The notes under the pieces: model-generated
The model's database searches: none
What the model was told of the DNA's origin: nothing
Seen by the model: only the letters and a program-made list of their open reading frames with translations
Source: Conus ventricosus
Lineage: Eukaryota; Mollusca; Gastropoda; Neogastropoda; Conidae
Reading direction: 5' to 3'
Assembly (NCBI GenBank): GCA_018398815.1
Contig: CM031628.1
Span: 13,641,026 to 13,705,025, forward strand
DNA length: 64,000 nt
Made by a program: the position numbers and the translations under genes
In this document: one piece after another, positions 1-10,453 of the stretch
Layout of the letters: every line of letters starts with the position of its first letter
Numbering within the stretch: the stretch's first letter is position 1

Positions 1-900
1 CATTAACTTATCATGACACTGTGTTTATTACACATTAACTTATCATGACACTGTGTTTTTACACATTAACTAATCATGACACTGTGTTTATTACACATTA
101 ACTAATCATGACACTGTGTTTATTACACATTAACTAATCGTGACACTCTGTTTATTACACATTAACTTATCATGACACCTGCTTTTTTAACACAATTAAC
201 GTTTTTTCACGTCATTTCTTAATACACGTTTGGTTATAAGCCATAACTTATCACGACATTAATTAACATAATAATCATATGTTTTATTACACATTAACTT
301 ATCATAACAACTGTTTATTACACATTAACTAATCGTGACAATGTGTTTATTAACACATTAACTAATCATGACACCATGCTTATCACCCTTTAACTTATCC
401 GATTTCATCCGTTGGGTTATTAAATCATACATTTTTACACAGCTTTTAAAATAAATTATCATACACTATTCTTATATACAAATGTTTAACGTTTCATGAA
501 TGTGCTTATTACACATTAACTTATCATGACACATATGCTTAAATTATCATATCCTGATTATTATCACTGTCATTACACATCATCTTATCATGACACTGCT
601 TATTAACATTTTCGTATCATGACACTTGCTTATTACACACTCACTTATCATGACACTATGCTTATTACACATCATCTGATCATGACACTGTGCTTATTAC
701 ACATCATCTTATCATGACACTTGCTTATTAAACATTCATCTTATCATGACACTGTGCTTATTACACATTATCTTATCATGACACTTGCTTATTACACATA
801 TCTTATCATGACACTGTGCCTTATTAACAACTGCTTATCTCCTATGCTTATTATACCTTAATTTATCATGACACTGTGCTTACTACACACTTTAAACATC
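1..900. repeat. 32-bp AT-rich satellite array
   Basis: Tandem copies of a monomer of about 32 bp built around 'ttatcatgacactgtg' and 'cattaact'. The copies are nearly identical from 1 to 180, decay to partial units between 180 and 560, and are recognisable again as 'cttatcatgacact' from 560 to 900. The array runs off the left edge of the window, so its true length is unknown. Only short chance ORFs are present. Confidence 0.93.
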
Positions 901-1969
901 ATGACACAATGCTATACAAACTACATCCAGCTGTATTTCACATCATTTATCATGACACGTCTAAATTACAATATCTACAACTCTATTGCTTTTCACAGCC
1001 ATCAAATCTGACACGATTTAAACAGAATTTAAACACAAATTACACATTATTTATAGAACATGATTCAGCTGACGTTATCCTCGCCGCTTATTTTACCAAC
1101 TTTAGTCACAACACTTGCTTATACAACTCATTGACAAATGCTACCAAACGAACTCAGCGTGTACAATGCTTTTTACAGAGCACGTAAAATTACAATATCC
1201 ACACTTCGTTTCATTTTGCCCAAGCCTTCAAATTCTGACACGATTTGAAAAAGAATTTAAACAAAAAAGACGATCAAATTATATAGTATGAATTCAGCTG
1301 ACGTTTTTTCTCGCCCCTTATAACGCACTTTGACGTCGTGACCAATACCTTGATACAACTGGATTGAAAATGCAACCGAACGACACAACGCCCATTTGCT
1401 GCAATGACTTGGGAGATAAAAAATAAAAAGGAGCACCACTTACGTAACACATCTAGTGGGGAAAAAAGCAAAAAGAAAGGAGAGCCCTAGTCCAGACACG
1501 CACTGCCCAGCACCGTGCCAGTGATCAACTCTGTTTGTAGGCCTGTTTTCACTTGCTTGAATTCACTACCTCTATGGTAAATCGTACGGCCCCGACATGC
1601 TGCAGAAGTTTCGACAACGTTATTCAGCTGAAGTGTAAACAATAGGCTACATGGACATCTCTTTGTGTGTTGGGGAAGTTGAAAGTTGTGGAAGGCAAAC
1701 GTAAGGAAATATCTCGTTAGTAATCTGCCACCTTCCTGTAAGAGGGAGGCCAAAATGGCTGAATCCTTCGTTTGTTTCAAGGCAGTAGTAATCAAGAAAA
1801 CAAACAAACTGCGATTTGTTCTTGAATAGCCATGTGATGACTGAAGCCCGTTGTAATGTCACATGTCTTTTGCATTGTCTCCATCTTTAACCCGTGACAA
1901 CAACAACAGTCACTGTGTAGAAATAAAATGATAATAACGATGAAGTTAATGTGATGAGGGTGTTATAAT
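901..1969. other. No gene seen; decayed satellite then unique sequence
   Basis: Scattered remnants of the satellite words ('atcatgacac') persist to about 960. A loosely duplicated piece with 'caatatcyacac' and 'tctgacacgattt' occurs at 970-1060 and 1190-1260. The rest to 1969 shows no recognisable coding, RNA or repeat signature. The short minus-strand ORFs here have no recognisable domain. Confidence 0.5.
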
Positions 1970-2166
<197 letters not shown>

Positions 2167-2211
2167 CCGCTACAGGTGTAAAGTCTGTGTCCGTGTGTGT
2201 CTGTATCCGCT

Positions 2212-2340
2212 ATAGGTTAAATCAGGACGACACAATCGCTTTGTCGGCAGTTTCCTCCGTTATCGAAAATGTGAAGTTAGCGCTGTGTGCAGCCAAGGTA
2301 AAATTATTTGGAGTCCTGGTCGATCGCTCTCTGAATTAAT
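2212..2340 (+). pseudogene. Possible LINE reverse-transcriptase C-terminal scrap
   Basis: Reading through this stretch gives 'KLFGVLVDRSLN'. This resembles the conserved 'lGv.iD..Lnf..H' segment just after the palm of LINE reverse transcriptases, where it normally precedes the thumb. It stops at once and nothing upstream can be aligned, so this is a short fragment at best. The match is from memory of the family pattern, and chance similarity is possible. Confidence 0.3.
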
Positions 2341-2399
2341 CTACATCCAACACGAAAGATGACAGATTGGGGAAGGAAGGGGATGAATGGGGGAACACA

Positions 2400-2520
2400 T
2401 GCACCCACACACTCGCGCACACACAGAAAAACGTGCGTGCGCGCGCGCGCGGACACACACAAAGGCACGCACAGAGAGAGAGAGGAGAGAGAGAGAGAGT
2501 GTGTGTGTGTGTGTGTGCAG
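2400..2520. repeat. Degenerate CA, CG, GA and GT microsatellites
   Basis: Short CA/CG runs at 2400-2470 are followed by GA at 2472-2500 and GT at 2499-2517. The sequence from 2520 to the gap at 2635 shows nothing recognisable. Confidence 0.85.
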
Positions 2521-2634
2521 GGGCGGAGCAGTAGCGTAGGAGGTGGAGGAAAGGGACAAAGGTTCTACAGAGTCCCTCGCCACGTTGCTGTGTACTCGCA
2601 AAGGAGACCACTACCCTGATAGTCTTTTTTTTCC

Positions 2635-2734
2635 NNNNNNNNNNNNNNNNNNNNNNNNNNNNNNNNNNNNNNNNNNNNNNNNNNNNNNNNNNNNNNNNNN
2701 NNNNNNNNNNNNNNNNNNNNNNNNNNNNNNNNNN
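2635..2734. other. Assembly gap, 100 N
   Basis: Exactly 100 undetermined bases, the usual placeholder for a gap of unknown size. The 5' LTR, gag and the start of the Gypsy element below would lie in or beyond this gap. Confidence 0.99.
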
Positions 2735-3013
2735 TGGCTTAGAGTCGGCCTTTTCCTGTTCTCTACTGTCCAAAAGTGTAGGTCGTTTGGAGACAAGATT
2801 GAAACGTTTCCGCTGGCGAAAATTTCGGTCGATACACCGTACTACTCCGGATTTCTCACCGCCTGTGTTATTGATAACCCAGTCTGCGACTTGATCTTGG
2901 GCAATTTGCCAGGTGTCGCTACAGTACATGGTGGTGCTGGAGGATCGTTCGTTCCTTGTCTTGTGAGTACCAGATCAGACATCATAGAGCAGGAAAGGCT
3001 ACAAAGCCGCTAA
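2735..3013 (+). pseudogene. Gypsy retrotransposon aspartic protease, C-terminal part
   Basis: The frame open from the gap to the stop at 3011-3013 includes 'FPLAKISVDTPYYSG' and then 'CDLILGN'. These match the substrate-binding strand and the conserved 'D.ilG.d' end of retropepsins in Ty3/Gypsy elements. The catalytic D-S/T-G would lie in the N gap. The next frame begins within 60 bases and is already the linker to integrase, so there is no room for reverse transcriptase between protease and integrase. Domain identity rests on short motifs. The product would process the Gag-Pol polyprotein in virus-like particles. Confidence 0.6.
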
Positions 3014-4375
3014 AAGTCTCAAAACTGGATGAACTCCAGATTACCCCAGATGATCTAAAAGAAATGCAGGGAAAAGACGAGACGCCGACAACAATACTTT
3101 CTGCTGCTAAACAGACTGTCACTGACATACCAACGGACAAACCAACGTACATGCTGGACTCTGACATTCTCTACAGGTGTGTACCTGGACAGGACAACAA
3201 ACAAGTTGTCGTTCCAAAGCCACTTAGAGAGACAGTACTACACACGGCTCATGATGCATTGTTCGCTGGTCACTGCGGAATCAAACGAACATTAAAGAGA
3301 GTTCTTGATTCTTTTTATTGGCCAGGTGTCACAAAGGAAGTTACAGAATACTGCCGCTCATGTGACATCTGGCAAAAGACATCTCAGAAAGCTCGCGTCC
3401 CATATGCACCTTTGCACAAAATGCCTCTCATTTCCGTCCCATTTCGGAAGGTGGCTATTGATCTTGTTGGGCCTTTACCACTGTCTTCTTCCGGATATCG
3501 CTATATCTTAACTTTGGTGGATACAGCGACAAGGTATCCAGAAGCGATTCCACTGAAGAAAATTGATACAGTGTCTGTCGCTGAAGCCCTACTTGCGATT
3601 TTTTCAAGAGTGGGTCTTCCAGACGAAATTCTCTCGGATTGTGGAACGCAATTCATTTCCGATCTCATGAGAGAATTTACAGAATGTTGTCAATCTCTTC
3701 CATTTCAACCACGCCATATCATCCCCAATCGAATGGCATGGTTGAACGTTTCAATGGAACGTTAAAGTCCATGTTGAGAAAGGTTGCAAGGCAAGAACCC
3801 CATGAATGGGATCGTTTCATACCGGCTTTGCTTTTCGCATACAGGGAAATGCCGAACGAAACGCTGGGATTCTCACCATTCGAGCTTCTTTTCGGACACT
3901 CACCAAGGGGTCCTTTGGATTTACTGATGACACAATGGACGAAAAAGACGGACATCCCTGACAGTAAAACTGTTTACCAATACGTTTATGAACTGCATAA
4001 TCGTTTGAAGGATGCATGTGAGCTTGCTCAACAGTCAGCTGATAGAAAAACAGATGTGACAAGGTCTTTGCAGACAGAAAAGCAAAGGCACGTTCCTTCA
4101 GTGTAGGGGATAAAGTCCTTGTACTACTCACTGATGAACATAACAAGCTTCGTGTTATGTGGAAGGGTCCTTTTCAGGTGGTCGAACAACTTTCTGCAGT
4201 TAATTATAAAATCAAAATGGCAAACACTGAGAAGGTATTCCATGTGAACATGTTGAAGAAGTATGTTGAACGTACAAATGTTGCCATCAACCAGTCAGTT
4301 GAATGGATATGTCCTATGTCAGAAACTGATGTCAACATGACAGATATTATCAGTGATGATTTTGTACCCAATGTA
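2956..4375 (+). pseudogene. Gypsy integrase, frameshifted twice
   Basis: The domains come in the normal order for a Ty3/Gypsy integrase. First is a linker, then an HHCC zinc finger ('GHCGIKRT', 'FYWPGVTKEV', 'CRSC'). The RNase H-like core follows with all three acidic positions visible: 'AIDLVGPLP', 'SDCGTQF' and 'YHPQSNGMVERFN'. A C-terminal GPF-type module ('GPFQVV', 'FHVNMLKKYV') ends the protein. Integrase would insert the element's cDNA into host DNA. The frame changes near 3690 and again near 4110, so no intact protein is made here. Protease lies immediately upstream (2735-3013), while reverse transcriptase lies downstream beyond an inserted element. The reading frame runs without a stop up to the insertion boundary at 4375, which suggests that the insertion broke a coding region. 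Confidence 0.9.
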
Positions 4376-4572
4376 ATAGACAGGTCCGGATTTTCAAAAT
4401 TCCGTAACCCCGTAGGCATTTTTGAGGAAAAGTTGGCAACCACCGTTTTTGGATAGAGAAAAGATTGGTAAATGTGAATATGCCGTCTGCCAAAGAAATC
4501 AGGGCCCCAGTTTACTCAGAAAATTAAATTTAAAAAAATGGCCGCCGCGAGACTGAGGGAAGTATGAATTCC
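4376..4572 (+). repeat. Left terminal inverted repeat of the 6-kb element
   Basis: The outer 14 bases are an exact complement of the right end. Shared inner blocks lie at about 4410-4432, 4480-4492 and 4530-4545. The arms differ by many small indels and substitutions between these blocks, so the copy is not young. Confidence 0.75.
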
Positions 4573-4851
4573 GCATATAGCCCGGTATTTTATCCTTAAA
4601 ACTCAGTCTACATGTAATTAAATCTTACCCTTATTACTTGTAAGTATCTACAGCAATCAGAAAAGGAAGTATCAAAACTTGTAACTGACATGCAGTTAAT
4701 TAAAATTGCAGAATGAATTAAAAATACGACCAAATAGTGATGTAACATGTTTTCGAGACGATAAAAGTGAGAAATTTGTGATACTGTGATATTATTCTAA
4801 CATGTGGGGAGTTATTTGTGTGTTTCAGAATGATGAGGACTCAGCTTGAAG

Positions 4852-7023
4852 ATGGAAGCTGTCTGTAGCCTCAAGCGTCAACGGCCTACTACAGCATATG
4901 AAAACTGTTTAATCTGCCAGGATGACAGAAACGACAAACTATGTTCTGGCACACAGGCAGGACTTGGGGCATAGCAAAAGGCTGCACATTCAAGAGAAAG
5001 TCTTCGAGACAGGGACAACAGATGCGCGATCGAGCGGATTCAGAGTGTGCCTACTTCAGAGCGTAAAGAACAAGTATTCTGGCACAAATCTTGCTATGCC
5101 ACTTTTACAAGCAAAGAGCGTATCAAAAGACTGCAGAAAATTGTCCAGGTGTCTGGGCAAGGTTCTAGTCAACAAGACTGTGTACCCAGCACTTCTTCTT
5201 CAGGTTCAATGCTGCGAAGTTCCACATCGACCGTCGACTGGAATGCCTGCATGTTCTGTCAGGACAGCAGCGGGAAAGGCAGTCTATGTTCAGTCACTAC
5301 CTTCAACATGAGTCAGCAAATCTTGGAGTCCTCTAAATATGATCCAGTTGCTCACGTGCGCTTGGCAGGTGTGAGTGATCTAATTGCTGCGGAAGGAAAA
5401 TATCATCCAAATTGCTTGAAAAAGTTTCAGCGCAGTACAGCAAAAACAAAGGAAAGCTCACAACACACAGGTATTGCTCTGGGGTGGCTTGTAACTGAGA
5501 TCAAGGAGTCTGCAAAGAAAGGTCTTGTACTGCAACTTGGTGAAGTGTGGAACAGATACTGTGAGTTAGCAAACATCGCAGAGATTGAAATCCCTTCATC
5601 ATATGTCAGCAGAAAGCTACATTCAAAGAAAAACTTCAGACCTGCATTGACGATGTGTATGACTGCATCACTTTACCACATCGGGATGTTTTGCTCATTC
5701 CAAAGACATTTCGACATGTGGCATTTTCTACGCTCTTGTCCGAGGAAGATGAACCAGTTGTGATACCCACCTACAAACCACATGAAGACGGATTTCTTGA
5801 GATGGTGCATGTAGCTCTGAGATTGAGATCTGACATTGAAACGCACCAAAAATACACCGGATTTGCTGTCAATGAAGAAGAAATGATAGCATGTGTTCCC
5901 GAAAGCGTCTTCATGTTCATCAGACTCATGTTTGGTGGCATGAGTCTCTTGGAAGGGGATCAAGAAGACATGGAAGAAGCTACCACTGAACAAAGGGAAA
6001 CAAATACACAAACAAGAGTTCTCAGCATAGCCCAGGATCTGGTGTACAATGTGACTGGTGGAAAGCATTTGACTCCAAAACACGTAGGCCTCGCAAGTAC
6101 TTTGCATCAAGCGACTCGTTCAAGAGAACTTGTCCAGTTGTTTCACAATGCCGGGCACACAGTAAGCTATCACAGTTTACTGCAAATTGATACTGCTCTG
6201 GCGGAGAGTAATCTTGAGGCCATGGATCAAGTAACAGGAGCAGTTACGCCACCAAACTTTGCTCACAACAGATTTGTCCACTTCACGTGTGATAACATCG
6301 ATATAAACGATTCAAGTTTGGATGGAAAGAAAAGCTTCCATGCTACACAGGTGGCTGCATGGCAACGTGGTCCAGAAGCAGACATGGGAATGCAACACTT
6401 AAAGCCTTCACAGCAAGAGAGCATTCAGGTTCCCGAAGTCATGGAACAGCTTTTCCCAGCTAAAGTGATACAAGGCAAGGCAGAGCCCACCCTGACAACA
6501 GACACCCAAAAGGAATGGTTCGACAAACCAGAAGAAGACAGCAGGACTGTTACATTAGCCTGTGCACAAGACATGGCATTTTTTCTGGGCAGGCAGAGTG
6601 AAGGAGTAACAAAGCAGGATGGACAAGTTTCAACCAGTCACAGAGTAAAGTGTCACCTGAAATGACTAGCATTGGATACATGCCTATTGTGCAAGCACCA
6701 GCCCATGATCTTGATACTCTAAACACTGTAGTGGTGCGATGCAAACATGTGGCAAGGAAACTCGGACAACATCATGTTGTCCTAACTGTGGATGAGGCAC
6801 TGTTCTGCAAACTGATGGAACTGAAATGGGCAAAGAAGGAATACCAGGATCCTGGGACTTTTTGATCATCAGGCTTGGTGGTCTTCACACAGCCATGAAC
6901 TTCATGAAAGTTATCGGAAAGCACATTCAGTCATCTGGACTACTGGAGTCGTGGGTTGAAAGCACAATTCTTGGCCCCAAAAGTGCTGAATAAGTTCTGG
7001 CAGGGAAATCATACTCAAGAGGA
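4852..7023 (+). pseudogene. N-terminal half of the element protein, broken by stops and frameshifts
   Basis: The likely start is the ATG at 4852, which opens into 'CLICQDD'. An in-frame TAG lies at 4966-4968, and the frame then runs to about 5760. Two Cys/His clusters are visible: 'CLICQ' with 'WHKSCYATF', and 'WNACMFCQ' with 'YHPNCLKKF'. These look like zinc-binding modules. The frame then shifts near 5660-5760. The next segment carries 'HFTCDNIDIND' (about 6280-6310) and 'VLTVDEALFCKL' (about 6780). After a second shift, near 6660, comes 'RLGGLHTAMNFMKV', read across a third shift near 6865. From memory this architecture recurs in many multi-copy 'uncharacterized' proteins of molluscs, cnidarians and fish. 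The two conserved Asp positions could belong to an RNase H-like transposase core, which is inference only. Confidence 0.7.
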
Positions 7024-9459
7024 ATGCGAGCCCACAAAATGACCTTGCAGGCAATGTGGAGGATTCTGCTACCTCAGCTGCTTTTGTTCATTGAAGACAA
7101 GAACCCTGACCTGAAGAGCAAGATGGACGAGAAAGAAGGGAACAGCACAACAGAAGACCTCATTTCACTGCTTGCTGAAAAAAACTTCAGAGATGCAATG
7201 GAAGCCTTTCTGGCAACCAAAGAAAATCCCAATTTCAAATTCTGGTGGAGCTACATGCACATGGTGCAGATCCTCCTCCTCTTCACACGTGCTCAGAGAG
7301 ACGGAATTTGGGAACTGCACCTCTCTGCCTTCCAGTCCATGCTACCCTACTTCATGAGGTACAACCACACCAACTACGCTCGCTGGGGGACTGTGTATCT
7401 CAATGAAATGCATCAGCTCCCACCAGAAGTGAAGAGTGAGTTTGATGCTGGAAACTTTGTGGTGAATCGCACTCCACATCGCTTCAATCAGGTGGATCCT
7501 GACCAAAGCCAGGAGTGGCTGAATGCTGTCGGCAAAAAGGGGGGTGGCATCATTGGAATCACCAAAACATCCTCAGCTCTGAGCAGGTGGGCTTTGTCCT
7601 ACAATCGCCGGTCTCATCTTGCCCTGGAAACTATAGCTGCCTTTGCTGTTGGTTCAAGTGATGACATTGTTCACAACGAGATGACAAGAAGCCGAATGAA
7701 ACAGGACACCAAAGATGAAGACAAACTTCTGACAACCTTGAAGAGTTTCAAACTGTTTTCCAGTGACATGCCTCACAGTCTGCAGAACATAGCCAACAAA
7801 GACCTTGTCACAGAGGCGATTGAAGCAGACTTGCTGTCAGCGGAGAGGAAAGGTCAGGAGCAGCTGAATTCGTTTGTTGAGGAGAGACTGGTGGCTACTG
7901 AGCAGAGAAAGGTCATGTTAAGGGATCCGCTGCCCAAAAACAAGTTTCTGACGTTTTCATCCCTGTTTGAAGTCAAACGCACAGACTCACGCACAGGTGG
8001 TGTGAAAACTGTCAAAGCAGACAGAAATATCCTGCAACGTCTCATCACTGCCTATGAAGCTGGAAGAGACGTCAACCTCCAGGATGTCCTAAATCATGAA
8101 CTCTTGGCAGTCCCACTGGCCATTGCTGAAATGAATGGACAGCTTCGTTCAGGTCCAAAGGCGATACTTGCTGAAACCCTGACCAGTGAAGTTCCATGTC
8201 CTCCTCAGCTAGAAGCAACAGATCTGGAAAAGGAAGCCACACTCATCGTTGATGGCCAAGCACTGGTCAATGCCATTGGAAAACCACAGACAGCAGTGAC
8301 ATTTGGAGACCTGGCAGACGTCTTCATTGAAGCTGTTCTTTGGAGCGGAGCAGACTTCCAAAGAATTGACGTTTTGTTTGACAGGTACTATGAGCTTTCC
8401 ATCAAAGGAGGAACCAGAAATCGGCGCAAACAAGGCGCAGTTGCAATCAGAAGGATGATTGAAAGCAGAGATGTCCCTCTCCCAGCCAAGTGGGGCAACT
8501 TCCTCGCCCATCAAGAAAACAAAGCAGACCTCGCAAGATTCCTTTCTCAACAGCTGATCTTGAAGGCACCCAATGACAAGACAGTTGTTGCTGCTGGTGG
8601 CTTCAGCAATGAAGAGAGAGCAGGGACATCTGATCCAAGTGTTGATGTGGAGCATTTGGAGGCCAGACATGAAGAGGCTGACACAAGGATCATCTTGCAC
8701 TGCGTCAACAGCCAGGCTGCAAGCATTGTTGTGTCTGCAAGAGACACTGACGTCATTGTGTTACTACTTGCACATTTCCACAGGATGCCTTGCCAGAAAG
8801 TGTGGATGAAGACGGGAACAGCCAAGCAGAGAAAGTATCTCCCAATCCACACCATTGTGGAACACTTGAGACTGCACCAAGATGCCCTTGAAGCTTTGCC
8901 TGCTTTTCATGCACTGACAGGCAGTGACACGACCTCGTACCTGGCTGGGCACACAAAGAAGACGTGCTGGGTAACCTACAAAGAGCACTACCGTCTCCTG
9001 CAGTGCCTTGGAGAAGACCCTGATCTTAGGGACCAAACCATCCAAGAAGCAGAAGAGTTCGTTTGCAAACTATATGGCGTGTCAGACACATCCAACATCA
9101 ATGAAGCACGCTGCAAGCTATTTGTCAAAGGCGTCATACCAGAGAAGCTTCCTCCAACCAAGGATGCGTTGTCACATCACATCAGACGTGCACACTTCCA
9201 GGCAACAGTGTGGCGACAGGCTCACCTGCAGCATCCAGTCCTGCCTCCCACTGCGACCATGGGATGGAAACTCGAAGCCGAGACACTTGTTCCTGTTCTG
9301 ATGTCACTGGCCCCCGTCCCAGAGTCCTGTTTGGAACTGATCAGCTGCAGCTGCACCACGAGATGCATGACAGCCCGCTGCAAATGCAAGAGGTCACGCT
9401 TACCATGCACAGGGGCTTGCAGATGCAGAAGAGACGATGAGAACTGCCAAAATGAGTGA
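7024..9459 (+). CDS. C-terminal 811 residues of the element protein: PIN/FEN-like acidic motifs plus CXC tail
   Basis: This is the longest believable ORF in the window and the intact end of the protein broken upstream. The ATG at 7024 is probably internal, because homology-like sequence continues before it. Residues 1-230 are helical, with 'GGGIIGITK' near 175. From residue 410 a spaced set of acidic motifs appears: 'DGQALV' (D410), 'DVLFDRY' (D449, D453), 'EEADTRI' (E550, E551, D553), 'ARDTDVIVLL' (D574, D576) and 'TGSDTTS' (D635). This order and spacing resemble the metal-binding residues of PIN/FEN1-type nucleases. The last 40 residues are a Cys-rich CXC-like motif ('CSCTTRC', 'CKCKRS', 'CRCRRD', residues 775-806), likely to bind zinc and DNA. 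The family is known to me only as multi-copy uncharacterised proteins, so nuclease activity is inferred, not shown. It lies inside the inverted-repeat element and presumably serves its mobility. Confidence 0.8.
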   Translation: MRAHKMTLQAMWRILLPQLLLFIEDKNPDLKSKMDEKEGNSTTEDLISLLAEKNFRDAMEAFLATKENPNFKFWWSYMHMVQILLLFTRAQRDGIWELHLSAFQSMLPYFMRYNHTNYARWGTVYLNEMHQLPPEVKSEFDAGNFVVNRTPHRFNQVDPDQSQEWLNAVGKKGGGIIGITKTSSALSRWALSYNRRSHLALETIAAFAVGSSDDIVHNEMTRSRMKQDTKDEDKLLTTLKSFKLFSSDMPHSLQNIANKDLVTEAIEADLLSAERKGQEQLNSFVEERLVATEQRKVMLRDPLPKNKFLTFSSLFEVKRTDSRTGGVKTVKADRNILQRLITAYEAGRDVNLQDVLNHELLAVPLAIAEMNGQLRSGPKAILAETLTSEVPCPPQLEATDLEKEATLIVDGQALVNAIGKPQTAVTFGDLADVFIEAVLWSGADFQRIDVLFDRYYELSIKGGTRNRRKQGAVAIRRMIESRDVPLPAKWGNFLAHQENKADLARFLSQQLILKAPNDKTVVAAGGFSNEERAGTSDPSVDVEHLEARHEEADTRIILHCVNSQAASIVVSARDTDVIVLLLAHFHRMPCQKVWMKTGTAKQRKYLPIHTIVEHLRLHQDALEALPAFHALTGSDTTSYLAGHTKKTCWVTYKEHYRLLQCLGEDPDLRDQTIQEAEEFVCKLYGVSDTSNINEARCKLFVKGVIPEKLPPTKDALSHHIRRAHFQATVWRQAHLQHPVLPPTATMGWKLEAETLVPVLMSLAPVPESCLELISCSCTTRCMTARCKCKRSRLPCTGACRCRRDDENCQNE

Positions 9460-10234
9460 CTCCCAGCTCAAGTTAACCAACGTGTACAACAGCAGTAATG
9501 CTAAGACTTGTGTGGTTTAGCTTGATACTTCAGTGCAAACATGTTTTGCACGGGAAGAAGACAGCAGTTTGAAGTACTTTACAGCAACTGTATTTAGACA
9601 ACTAGATTCAGAATGGTTCACTTAGATGTGTTTCCAATTTGAAGAAGCGAACTATGTGATGACATAGTATGCAAAGTGCAGCTTTAGATTCTCGTCGATA
9701 GCAGTGACTGTGTGATTTTTTTCCAGTCAGTAAACAAAGTAATTTTGTGCTATGTGTCTGAACAAGTACTGACTTACAATTGGATGCTTAAAGAGCATGT
9801 TTCATGCTTGCTACGTAGTTTCTAATTCTTTGATTGAACCTCTTTTTACAAAAGGTTGTACCCACTAAGTACAGTACTACTGACGTGTTTTGTCATGATA
9901 GTGTAAATCTCAGGTCCTTGTTTGTTTGTTCCTTTGTTTGTTTCATCAAAAATTGCTTTCACTTTCGTAATTTTTTCTTTTACATGGAACACAAGTGGTG
10001 ATCATTATATTTGTTACTTTCAACAGTAAAGGCGAAATCTTTGATTGCCATATGGCTCTTGGTGTTCTGTGATCTTATGCGTTACTTTTTGGTGTAAGTT
10101 TATTTACCGCAATTTTGAATCGTATGCTTAAACCAAGGTACATTTTGCTTTTAAGAAATCGTTTTTGCGGTCAGCTTTGACAGAATCGTGAAGAGAAATC
10201 AGAACATTTTTGCAAGATGTTGTATGATTCTCTG
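9460..10234. other. Non-coding 3' region of the 6-kb element
   Basis: AT-rich sequence between the stop codon at 9457-9459 and the right inverted repeat. No ORF or repeat is recognised in it. Confidence 0.6.
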
Positions 10235-10447
10235 AACGTAAGAGTTTCCTAACCGACCGGGCGGCCATCTTTACTTTTTTTTTTTACCTCTAACTCCTAA
10301 GATATGACATTTAGAACTTGGCAGACGGCAGAATGAACTCTGCACCCCTAAATCCATAAAGTAAGACCCATGAAGTGATTTTCCTAAAAAAATGCCTACC
10401 GCTTTTTATAGAGAGCGAATTTCAAAAAATTTCCCGGACCTGTCTAT
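10235..10447 (-). repeat. Right terminal inverted repeat of the 6-kb element
   Basis: Reverse complement of the left arm, with the same ordered blocks. 'ggcggccat' is at about 10260-10268, 'ttggcagacggca' at 10318-10330, the complement of 'gtaggcattttt' at about 10390-10402, and 'ccggacctgtctat' at 10434-10447. Confidence 0.75.
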
Positions 10448-10453
10448 AACGTA

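Larger units (their letters stand above)
4376..10447 (+). mobile_element. 6-kb terminal-inverted-repeat element inserted into Gypsy pol
   Basis: The two ends are imperfect inverted repeats of about 200 bp. 'atagacaggtccgg' at 4376 pairs with its complement ending at 10447. Farther in, 'gtaggcattttt', 'tgccgtctgccaa' and 'atggccgcc' recur in the same order on both arms. The flanks 'aatgta' (4370-4375) and 'aacgta' (10448-10453) look like a 6-bp target-site duplication with one mismatch. The element splits the Gypsy coding sequence between integrase and reverse transcriptase. It carries one broken protein-coding unit (4852-9459). Its structure fits a cut-and-paste DNA transposon. I cannot assign it to a named superfamily. 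Confidence 0.75.

Noticed and set aside
2336..3013. ORFs running through the N gap
   Set aside because: The undetermined bases are counted as open reading frame. Only the part after 2734 has support, as the Gypsy protease.
4157..4456. Integrase C-terminal frame extending to 4456
   Set aside because: The last 80 bases lie inside the left inverted repeat of the inserted element, so the continuation past 4375 is accidental.
5673..6110. 145-residue minus-strand ORF
   Set aside because: It lies opposite the conserved plus-strand element protein and has no domain; it is a shadow.
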